From positions 4,836,001-4,900,000 of the forward strand of contig NW_026577882.1 in assembly GCF_029407905.1 (NCBI RefSeq): a stretch of DNA of 64,000 nucleotides, written 5' to 3'. A program made the position numbers and the translations under genes. The notes below the pieces were generated by a model. The model was given only the letters and a program-made list of their open reading frames with translations, had not been told where the DNA came from and did not search any database. Shown here piece by piece: positions 12,530-20,724 of the stretch; within the stretch, counting starts at the first letter, position 1; each line of letters opens with the position of its first letter. This DNA comes from Bubalus kerabau (lineage: Eukaryota; Chordata; Mammalia; Artiodactyla; Bovidae).

Positions 12530-13383
12530 ATGGGCAACACTGAATCAAATGAAAGACAGCTCTTTATAGGAGTAATTTTACAGTTATTAAGTAAAAGAAG
12601 AATCAAGGTTAAAACATCTTCCATTCAATCATTTTTTACATTTGTACAAGACCACTGCCCTTGGTTTCTACAACAAGGCACTGTTAACCTAGGTATCTTG
12701 AAAAAACTAGGAAGACAGCTAAGAGCTTATTGTGCTCAGCAAGGTTTGGAAAAAATCCCTACTTACACCTTTCCTCTGTGGAATATGACTAGAGATGTTT
12801 TAGATCCAGCTCATGAATTTGAAAAGGTACCTGTTAAAGAGGAAAGTAAAGTTGGAAAAGTACCTGTTAAACAAAAAAGCAAATCTGAAAAGGTACCTGT
12901 TATAAAAAAAAGTGAAAATGAAGAGGCTATACCTAGCTATCGACAGCTAAATGAATGGCTAGCCGCTATGACTGCCAATGAGCATGTAAAAGATAGGGAT
13001 GAAAAGAAAGATCAGCTCTCCCCTCAATTTGAAAAAGGTTTAGAGGAAAGAGCAGCTCGATGCCATTCTGATGAGGATTGTTTTTTTTTTAGCTAAAGAT
13101 GCTCCTAAAAGTTTAAGAAAACATCCCTAATCAGACCATCCGCTCCTAGGAGGTTGAGGGAAACATCCCCGATCAGACAGTTCGTAAGATTTAGTTACCA
13201 AACAGTTAAAGGATCTCCGGAACAGAAGAGGAAAACTTCGGGACGCTCCCATCCCCCTATGCCTCCTCCTCCATGTCAGGGTAAAGGGCCACCGCTAGGA
13301 GTTTCCCGGAGAAGGATTTTCTCTAGTCCCAAGGATGAACTTGATCCTCACCTTGAGGCTTCTTTTCTAGTCCCCTCTGCAGT
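12530..13383 (+). pseudogene. gag: gag remnant: matrix plus following proline-rich region
   Basis: The open frame at 12530-13096 (188 codons) starts Met-Gly with a Ser at position 6, an N-myristoylation pattern. It continues with the betaretroviral matrix layout: a Leu-rich first helix, a Cys-Pro-Trp-Phe motif near residues 43-46, then a Gly-Thr and Leu-rich segment. Residues about 98-130 are three tandem copies of an 11-residue Lys/Val/Pro unit (33 bp each). The frame ends just after a run of T residues at about 13080-13091, a likely slippage frameshift. The frame from 13154 to 13387 is proline-rich and fits the region between matrix and capsid. Capsid and nucleocapsid are not recognisable. 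This was a structural polyprotein gene; it is now non-functional. Confidence 0.85.
12821..12919 (+). repeat. 33-bp tandem repeat x3 within gag
   Basis: Units start at 12821, 12854 and 12887. Each contains the codons for Lys-Val-Pro-Val and a Lys/Ser/Glu tail, so the repeat preserves frame and encodes three 11-residue units. Confidence 0.85.
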
Positions 13384-13429
13384 TTAGCCAGGGTAAAGAG
13401 GTTACAAAATAAATAAAAATATTCTCTAA

Positions 13430-13765
13430 AATTAAAAAAAAAAATTAAAAATGGATTTCTCTGCATCAAAGAATAGACAAATATTTATTGACTGTGGAAT
13501 ATGATTAGAAATGTCCTGGACCTCCGTCACGAGGCTGTTAAATAGCCTATGGGGGAGGCTATAGAGGTGGATGGTGGTGAGTCTCCATTTACTGCACAGA
13601 TCATATTTTCTGCCATTGAAAAAAAAAAAAAGGAGGGAGAAAGTGGTCTACCTCCCGAGGAAGGAGAGGGCTTACAGGACGCTGCTGCCGAGAGCCCTGG
13701 CGAGCTCCCTCCCCCTCTGCGCAAACCTTTAAAAAACTTATCCAGCACTTTCTGATTTAAGGAGA
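13430..13765 (+). pseudogene. Second, diverged gag-like fragment
   Basis: After an A-rich stretch (about 13405-13450), sequence at about 13490-13545 resembles the matrix part at about 12777-12835: both contain 'tgtggaatatga' followed by similar bases, but with stops in the second. The rest, to about 13755, is a Glu/Pro-rich open stretch of 68 codons with no recognised domain. It may be a duplicated gag segment, or a join between two related proviruses. The similarity is short, so the call is tentative. Confidence 0.45.
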
Positions 13766-14525
13766 CCGCCACCGCCTTCGATTGTGCCTCCCAGGACCCA
13801 GGAGTTCCCCACTTTGCCCCAAATGCCTCCCAAAGTGTTGCCTAAGACTGAGGAAGATAAAAAGTTTTTTAAACAAAGGAGCTTTTAGTACACAATATTC
13901 AGAGCGTGCTCCTTGGAGAAAACTCCCTCAGGGGGGTCTCACCCAGGCTAGGAGAAAAGCGAAAAGGCAAGGAGATTTAATAACAATATTAACCCCTGAT
14001 GTGCCACTTACTCCAATTCCAACCGGAGTGGCTGGCCCCCTATCTGAGGACATTGTAAGATTTGTCCTGGGGCGTAGCTCGCTTTCTTTTAAAAAAAAAA
14101 TTAAACAAAAAAAAAAAAAAGAAAGAAAAGAAATTTCGCTGGTGCATGGTGTAGTAGATTCTGATGATATTGAGAAATTAAAGTCTTGATCTCACTGCCT
14201 ATCAAACTGTACAAATTAATAAAGGTCAAAGAGTAACACAGCTTTTACTTTTACCTTACTATCAGACAAGGAAAAACTTGACTTCTCAAGCTAAGAGCCA
14301 CAAAACGTTTGGATCTAGTGATCTAGCCTTTTGGGTGCAGGAAATTACAGTTCCAAGGCCTTTAAAAGATCTTTTACTTCAAGAGAATAAAACGCCAGGG
14401 CTATTAGACACAGGAACAGACGTCTCTTAACATTGCTGGGAAAGACTGGCCCAGCTCCTGGCCAACACATAATACTGAAAATGAGTTGGTGGGATTAGAG
14501 AAAGTGGTATGTGGGGTGGAGATGC
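13766..14525 (+). pseudogene. pro: pro remnant: dUTPase followed by aspartic protease
   Basis: In the 135-codon frame ending at 14189 there is a Pro-Thr-Gly-Val segment leading to Gly-Arg-Ser-Ser (the dUTPase substrate-binding motif), then Gly-Val-Val-Asp-Ser-Asp, matching the next dUTPase motif. An A-rich run at about 14091-14127 interrupts the region between them. Downstream, near 14401-14430, a Leu-Leu-Asp-Thr-Gly-Thr-Asp stretch matches the retroviral aspartic protease active site and is soon followed by a stop. A dUTPase fused in front of the protease is the normal betaretroviral pro arrangement. Stops and frameshifts make it inactive. The homology fades at about 14525. Confidence 0.75.
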
Positions 14526-14529
14526 TGTA

Positions 14530-15065
14530 CAGGTGGTACACTTAACAATACATTATATATTTTTATAAATACATAATATAAATATATTTGCCTAATTACA
14601 GTTTGCCTAATTAGGTATGGGTATAAATAAAATATAATAAAGGTATACCTAATTCTATTTATAGATCTATACTTAATTAATTTGTATATAAATTAATATG
14701 TATACTATATACACACACATATATATATACTGTATAATTAAATATATATGGCAGTAATATAATGTGTGTGTGGCTGATATTAATTGGTATGGATTGATGT
14801 GCTGTGATGATATATGTTCTATATACTGTATAATTATAAATGTGTGACATGTATTATTACAGTATATTGGTTTGTGTTGGTTGGTATTAGCTGTGTATGT
14901 GTTGTATTGCTGTAATATATATTAATTAATATATTAATTATAAAGATTAATTCAAGTATATTGATTTATATATATTATATGTCAATAACTTTATACTTGT
15001 TGCAATATATAAATACATATATAAATGCATTTTGCATTTAGGTATATCTGTATACCTGTATACCA
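14530..15065. repeat. AT-rich low-complexity tract replacing most of pol
   Basis: About 535 bp dominated by TA, ATATAT, TTAATTAA and TGTGTG-like steps, with very few C residues. It sits exactly where reverse transcriptase and RNase H should be. No coding frame or known element was recognised. It may be an expanded microsatellite or inserted AT-rich DNA after a pol deletion. Confidence 0.8.
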
Positions 15066-15429
15066 AAATGAGATAAGGAGGTTATACATTTATTACTTTA
15101 ATTTATACAGAGACCTAAACTAAACATTAGACCTAAATTAACATATCCATAGGGAAACAGCTAGACAAATAGTGAAGTTATGTTCCAATTGTAATTAATC
15201 ACTTAAACGTAAACACACAGGGGCAGACTACAATGATGAGACACTAGATGCCTGAATTACAGGCTACGACTCGGCCCCTGGTCAAGTAAAAAGGCCTCCT
15301 TACGGGAGAGTGAAAAAGCCAGATGTGTTGCTAACTTGTGGGAGAGGGTATGCTTGTATATTTCTACAGAATGCAGATTCTCTGGTTTGGATCTCAGACA
15401 AATTCGTCATGTCACATTCCCCAAAGTCC
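15066..15429 (+). pseudogene. pol: pol remnant: integrase N- and C-terminal pieces
   Basis: At 15162-15194 the frame reads Arg-Gln-Ile-Val-Lys-Leu-Cys-x-x-Cys, which matches the Cys pair of the integrase HHCC zinc-binding domain and its preceding helix. At about 15310-15420 the frame has a Leu-Leu-Thr-x-Gly-Arg-Gly-Tyr-Ala stretch and a Trp-Ile motif, as in the C-terminal DNA-binding domain of betaretroviral integrases. The catalytic core between them is missing: only about 110 bp separate the two. The provirus therefore lost the reverse transcriptase and the integrase core. Frames are broken by stops. Confidence 0.65.
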
Positions 15430-15796
15430 AGGTTCGCGGCGTGCGCACTCACTTGCTCCCCCTCCCCCAGCCAGCTCTCGCCTCCATGCCACCAGCAGCG
15501 CCTCGCACCCTCCTCGCTGCACCCCGTGACCTAGAGCAAAGAAGTCTGTGCAGCGAGTGAGGGCCAGAGAGGAAAGCGCGCCTGCGGAGTGCCATCCAGA
15601 CCAGCGTGGCCCCACTGGCAAGAGGGGACCGCCTTGAGCCCAAGCGGTGGCGGCTAGCCCTAAACCATGAACCCTGCCCCTCTGCCCGCCATAGGCGCCT
15701 TGGCCCACAGCCTGCCGCTCGCGTTCTGCCTCCTGATGCTGGGGACACTGCTCCCCCGGGCCGACGCCTACAGCTGCTCCCTGGTTCATCTTGTTT
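15430..15796 (+). pseudogene. TIMP2-like: GC-rich insert resembling TIMP2 exon 1 (5' leader, signal peptide, mature N-terminus)
   Basis: This CpG-rich stretch is unlike the AT-rich retroviral DNA on both sides. From about 15640, GC-rich leader leads to a gcccgccATAggcgcc context that lines up with the TIMP2 start (ATG changed to ATA at 15691-15693). The frame then gives a Leu-rich signal core, Ala-Asp-Ala, and Tyr-Ser-Cys-Ser-x-Val-His, where TIMP2 has Cys-Ser-Cys-Ser-Pro-Val-His. Similarity stops at about 15792, before the expected end of the exon. An upstream in-frame ATG at 15667 opens 43 codons ending with TAA at 15796-15798. TIMPs inhibit matrix metalloproteinases through the first mature cysteine, which is Tyr here, and nearly all of the inhibitor domain is absent, so no inhibitor is made. 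The identification is by recalled similarity and was not searched. The segment at 15430-15640 is only loosely assignable to the TIMP2 leader. Confidence 0.6.
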
Positions 15797-16608
15797 AAAC
15801 CCTCAATATAATGTTTGCTCCTTTGTAATGCTACAACATCCACCTTATCTTATGATGTAACCACTTATTGAATTATGGTCTTGCTGTATTACAACAACTA
15901 CAGGATTTAATGCAAACACGACGGTTTGTGGGCTTACTTATCTTGGGAACAGCAGCTTTGATAAGTGCAATCACTTCTGTTACTGTGGCAGCAATATCAT
16001 TGACTCAACAAGTACATACTGCTCAATATGTTGATTCTATGTCCAAAAATGTTTCTTTAACATTGGCAACACAGAAAACTATAGAGAGAAAATTAGAAAT
16101 GAGGGTAGATGCCCTAGAGGAAGCAGTAATACATATTGGGACTGAATTGCAGGCTTTAAAGGTGAAAATGGCATTGTCTTGTCATGCTGACTATCGGTGG
16201 ATATGTGTAACACCCCTGAAAGTAAATAAGGCAGATTTTGAATGGGAAAAGATTAAAAACCATATTTCAGGTATCTGGAACAGCTCTGACATTGTTTGAG
16301 ACGTAGGGAAACTTCACTATCAAATAGCAACCATGGAGCACTCCCGATTAGATTTTACTGCTGCTGGAACAGCAAATGATTTCTTCCATACTTTCCCTAA
16401 CTACATCTCAGGAAAGAATATTCTGTCTAATGTCTTTAGCTATGCTGGGGTGGCTGCTTTAATTCTGCTTCTCATAATCATTCTTCCTTGTATTGTCAGG
16501 ATTCTTCAGCAGAGTATTCAGAGGTTCGCGACTGAGCTACATCTGGCTGTTTTAAGAAATAAAAAATGGGGAGATGCCGGGAGCCGGCGAGAGACATTCC
16601 ACTCGTGA
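15797..16608 (+). pseudogene. env: env remnant: transmembrane subunit
   Basis: The frame at 15868-16299 has a long hydrophobic Leu/Ala/Ile/Thr/Val segment near its start (fusion-peptide-like), then a heptad-rich Gln/Leu/Val region, as in betaretroviral transmembrane subunits. A stop at 16297-16299 ends it. The next frame (16333-16608) holds the membrane-proximal part and a clear membrane anchor rich in Leu/Ile around residues 38-58, then a short cytoplasmic tail that runs into the 3' LTR. The surface subunit, the native signal peptide and the cleavage site are missing; the TIMP2-like insert sits directly upstream. Broken and incomplete, so it is not expressed as a glycoprotein. Confidence 0.8.
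16560..16574 (+). promoter_or_regulatory. Polypurine tract before the 3' LTR
   Basis: A purine-dominated run with AAAAAATGGGGAGA directly abuts the TG of the 3' LTR, in the position needed to prime plus-strand DNA synthesis. One T interrupts it. Confidence 0.65.
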
Positions 16609-17870
16609 CAAAGGTCATGAGGAAGGAGGCTGGGCATACACAAAGGCGGGATCGAGCCTCGGGAGTCCTCCCGGATATTCTTGAGCATCTACCCCCCAAA
16701 ACCAGAGTCTGCCTACTTTATTGCTTTGTGCTCTCACCTCTGACTTTCCTGGGGGCTGTCCCCCACCACCATCTCCCTCTTTCTGTCAAAGAGCTAACTT
16801 ACAGCTCCAATTAATAAAGTTCCTGGGCAATTAGGAGTGTTTAAATCCAAACACGTCAGATGGCTCTCTAACTCTCCTGACAAGTTTACCCGGTCTCCTA
16901 CAGCAAGGCATACAATTGTTTACAGTCTCCGAGCCTCGAGAGGCACGGGAAGCTTAAGATATTCAAATAGCTTAGAGCCTCTCAGAGAGTTAGAAACTGT
17001 CAGAATAAAACTAGTAAAAGATTTCATTGATGAACCAATGCTTGTTGCCAAGTTTCCACATCCCCTGAATTGTATCCTTGAATGTGTATTAATTAATATA
17101 GTTGGTATGTAGAAGAAATAAGTAGTGGCCTTGGTGTTACTAACTTTAGACCCTTAAGGTAATAAATTCTTTCCTTTGTTGTAAACCCATTACACATCCG
17201 CCCTATAGGAATGCAATTTTATCTTCGAAAGATGGGGCCAAACCTTAAAATAATTACTCTTAGAGAAAATAAGTCTTGCGGTTGATAAGTCTTTGTCAAG
17301 AGTCATAAAATGTTAATAGGCCTTCTGGCTAGAAGATGATGTAAATCACCTAAACCATTTGTATATGATACATTTGCAGGAAAGAAACCCTGGTTTTTGA
17401 TAAGGATCAAAGGCTGCTGACTTTGCATCCCCATTATCCTCTATGTGTAACTTAGGGTAAAAAAAACCCCTGTTGAAAATAAAGCTACGGGCCTTGATTG
17501 CCAACGCTTAGTCTCCTAAATGTCATTCTTCCCCTCAATTTTCAGATGAGTGTCCATCTGGAGCGCGGATATCTTCTGCGACCATTTATTTGCCTGGGCT
17601 TCGATGACCACTTGAGAAGGTGTCTAAGGTGGGGCACTTTTCGCTATTCGAGAGGGAGCCTGCGGCCTCCGTGGTCAGAGCTAACCTGGTGTCACGGGTT
17701 ATACTGATTTTCCGCATAAACCAAGCTACTCAGCTTCTTTTCTCCACTAAATTTTCCTACTGAGATATCCTCATTCTATTACTCTTTATATCTTTGATAA
17801 ATAAATCAATAGGTCGCCTACTCTGTCTCCCCTTCAAAAACCCTGGACCAGCCGAGGCTGGACCTTGTCA
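16575..17870 (+). repeat. 3' LTR of the provirus
   Basis: TGCCGGGAGCC to TTGTCA, 1296 bp, in direct orientation with the 5' LTR. AATAAA lies at 17478-17483. It differs from the 5' LTR by scattered substitutions and small indels, denser in the first 300 bp. Confidence 0.93.
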
Positions 17871-17876
17871 GAAGAG
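17871..17876. repeat. Right target-site duplication of the provirus
   Basis: GAAGAG directly follows the CA end of the 3' LTR and continues into normal satellite I sequence; it matches GAAGAT at 10978-10983 except for the last base. Confidence 0.8.
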
Positions 17877-19834
17877 GGCCTCATCTCGATTTGAAGCAGG
17901 AACCTCAGGGTTGCTCTCCATTTCTGACTCTGAACACAGAGTCCCTACAGAGTTAGGACAGGAGAGTCAGGCCTCATCTTGTGTGGAGGAATGGAACTCC
18001 GCTGGACTCTCGAGTTGTTCACTGGATAACAGGCCACTTGTCGAGCTGTGTGTGGAACCTGTGGTTTTATCCGGACGATGCATGGGGGTGTCAGTTCCCC
18101 TTTGTTTTTTGCCTTCATACACAGGGTTGCCTTCGAAGAGGTATCCAGCCTTCAGGTTCTTATCAAGAGCAGACCAGGAAATCAGGGTCTTTCGGCATGT
18201 GGCACCACCCACAAGCCTACGTCTCGAATTTCTTCTTGAGACGGACCTCAACCTGAGGTGCACCAGGAAGGTCGGTAACCCTTTCAGACAAAGCAAGTGA
18301 ATCGACCCTCTTGTCCCGATCAGGAGGGGAGAAGGGGCTCAGATGAAGTGGTGCCGGGAACCTCGATGTTCCCCTCGAGTAAAACTGGGATGTCGGGGAA
18401 CTTTTGGGGTCGCATCAAAGGTGCTAAGTACCGTTTCAAACTTCAAGACGGAACGTGAGATTTCTCTTGAGACGCTGTAGCTGGCAAGGGCCTCATCTTG
18501 TGGTGACGGGTTAACCACGTCGTTTTTCTCGAGTTGTGGCGGGATTCTCGAGTTAGGTCAGGAAATTCAGGCTTCCTCTTGTGTTGGCCCAGGGAAGTCC
18601 AGTCTTCCATTTGGGTTGCGAGGGAGAGCTAGGGATTGCGCTTGAGTCACTGCAGGGCAAAAGAGACCTTATCTAGGCTTGTGTCCAGGACATAATGTTC
18701 ATCTCCAGGGGGGACAGGGATCTCGGGGTTGCTTTCCTGATGCACCCGGGGAGTCAGTCCTTGTCTCGAGGGGAAGCAAAGGACTCGGCTCTCCTCTCGA
18801 GTTGCGACGGGTATCTCTTGGAGCCCACTGAGTGGCCTAAAGGGATTCAAGCCTCCTGTGGAGTTTGGAGAAAGGACTCAGGATTGCTCTCCAGGCCATG
18901 CAGGAAAAGAAGGCCATCATCTCGCGATGAAGGGGGCGTCTCGTGGGTTTTCTCGAGCTGCAGCACCAGTGTGGGGTTTCTCATGAGGTACTACGGGGAG
19001 CTCAGGGAGCCTCTCATGTGGCGCTTGGGAAGTCAGGTCTCCATGCGCATTGCGAGGGGGAGCGCGTCATTGCTCTAGAGTCATGGTAGGTGTATCGGGC
19101 CTCAAGAACCGTTAAAGAAGGACTTTCAAGGTGTTTCTTGGGTCACGGCAGTAAACCCTGGGTTCCCTCGACTAGTGTCGGTGGCCTCAGGGAGCTTCTC
19201 AGTGTGCCTCTGAGAAGTCAGGGATACCCTGGAGTTGGGAGGGCCCTCTCGGGACTCCACTGGGTTTGGTGCAATAGAAGAGGGCCTCATCTCGAGTGGA
19301 GGCAGGAACCTCAGGGTTCGTCTCCATTTCTGACTCTGATAGCAGGGTCCCTGCAGAGTTGGGACAGGAGAGTCAGGCCTCGTCTTGTAAGGAGGAATGG
19401 AACTACGCTTGCCTCTCGAGTTATTCACGCGGTGACAGGCAACTTGTCGAACTGTGTTTGGAATCTGCGGGTTTTTCCGGACGATGCATGAGGGTGTCAG
19501 TGCCCCTTCGTGTTGTGCCTTCTTCCACAGGGTTGCCTTTGAAGAGGTGTCCGGGCATCAGGTTCTTATCAAGAGCGGACCGGGGAATCGGGGTCTTTCG
19601 GCATGTGTTACCACCCATGAAGCTACGTCTCAAATATTCTCGTTAGACCGGCCTCATCCTGAGGTGCGCCGGGAAGGTTGGGAACCCCTTCCAGACAAAG
19701 CACGGGAGTCGACCCTCCAGTCGCAATCAGGAGGGGAGAAGTGACTCAGATGAAGTCGTACCGGGAACCTCGGTGTTCCCCTCGAGAGAGACCAGGGTGT
19801 CAGGGAACTTTTGGAATCACATCAAGGGTGCCGA

Positions 19835-19859
19835 GTTTTCACACTTGAAGTGTGAAAAC
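19835..19859. repeat. Perfect 12-bp inverted repeat (hairpin) in one monomer
   Basis: Twelve-base arms around a single central G. The right arm is an extra inverted copy of the local cacactt stretch, after which the normal monomer sequence (cacttcaag) resumes. Other monomers have one copy only. Confidence 0.85.
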
Positions 19860-20275
19860 ACTTCAAGAAGAAACGTGGGACTTCTCTTTAGACGCTGTAG
19901 CGGGCAAGGGCCTCATCTTGCGATGACGGGGTAACCATGTGGTTTTTCTCGAGTTTCGGCGGGATTCTCGAGTTACGATGGGGAATTCAGGCTTCCTCTT
20001 GTGTTGGCCCAGGGAAGTCCAATCTTCCATTCGAGTTGCGAGAGAGAGCTAGGGATTGCTCTCGAGTCACTTCAGGGCAAAGAGACCTCATCTAAGCTTG
20101 TGTCCAGGACCTAATGTTCCTCTCCAGGGGCGACAGAGATCTCGGGGTTGCATTTTAGACGAACCCGAGGAGTCAGTCCTCATCTCGAGAGGAAGGAAAG
20201 GACTCTGCTCTGCTCTCGAGTCCCGACGGGTATTTCTTGGAGACCACTGAGTGGCCTAAAGGGAGTCAAGCCTCC

Positions 20276-20281
20276 TGTGGA
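20276..20281. repeat. Possible left target-site duplication of the L1
   Basis: TGTGGA before the T-run is repeated at 28437-28442, after the L1 5' end. The wider flanks (cctcctgtgga and cctcttttgtgga) are similar but not identical, so the true duplication length is uncertain. Confidence 0.5.
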
Positions 20282-20724
20282 TTTTTTTTTTAATTTTATT
20301 TTATTTTTAAACTTTACATAATTGTATTAGTTTTTCCAAATATCAAAATGAATCCGCCTCAGGTATACATGTGCTCCCCATCCTGAACCCTCCTCCCTCC
20401 TCCCCCCCATAGCATCCCTCTGGGTCGTCCCAGTGCACTAGCCCCAAGCATCCAGTGTCATGCATCAAACCTGGACTGGCAACTCTTTTCATACATGATA
20501 TTTTACATGTTTCAATGCCATTCTCCCAAATCTTCCCACCTTCTCCCTCTCCCACAGAGTCCATAAGACTCTTCTATACCTCAGTGTCTCTTTTGTTGTC
20601 TCGTACTCAGGGTTATTGTTACCGTCTTTCAAAATTCCATATATATGTGTTAGTATACTGTATTGGTGTTTTTCTTTCTGGCTTACTTCACTCTGTATAA
20701 TAGGCTCCAGTTTCATCCACCTCA

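Larger units (their letters stand above)
10984..17870 (+). mobile_element. Endogenous betaretrovirus-like provirus (ERVK/class II), defective and rearranged
   Basis: A 6.9-kb insertion interrupts a satellite I monomer, which resumes in register at 17871. It has two directly repeated LTRs (1302 and 1296 bp, TG...CA ends), a lysine-type primer binding site, and a purine tract before the 3' LTR. Between them lie gag matrix, a second gag piece, dUTPase-protease, integrase remnants, a GC-rich cellular-looking segment, and the env transmembrane subunit. Reverse transcriptase, RNase H and the env surface subunit are missing, and every reading frame is broken. The internal region is only about 4.3 kb against roughly 7 kb or more in complete betaretroviruses. 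The two LTRs differ by several percent, so the insertion is old. The class II assignment rests on the PBS, matrix, dUTPase-in-pro arrangement and 6-bp duplication. It cannot encode virus. Confidence 0.93.
17871..20281. repeat. Satellite I-type array (segment between ERV and L1)
   Basis: Satellite resumes at the base expected from the monomer map. The landmark at 19207 is 1406 bp from that at 10908 once the ERV and one duplication copy (6893 bp) are removed. This segment holds about 1.7 monomers of the CpG-poorer type and contains no gene. It stops at 20281, where the L1 poly(A) tail begins. Confidence 0.9.

Noticed and set aside
10984..17870. Possibility of a coding-competent provirus
   Set aside because: Reverse transcriptase, RNase H, capsid, nucleocapsid and the env surface subunit are missing, and all remaining frames have stops or frameshifts.
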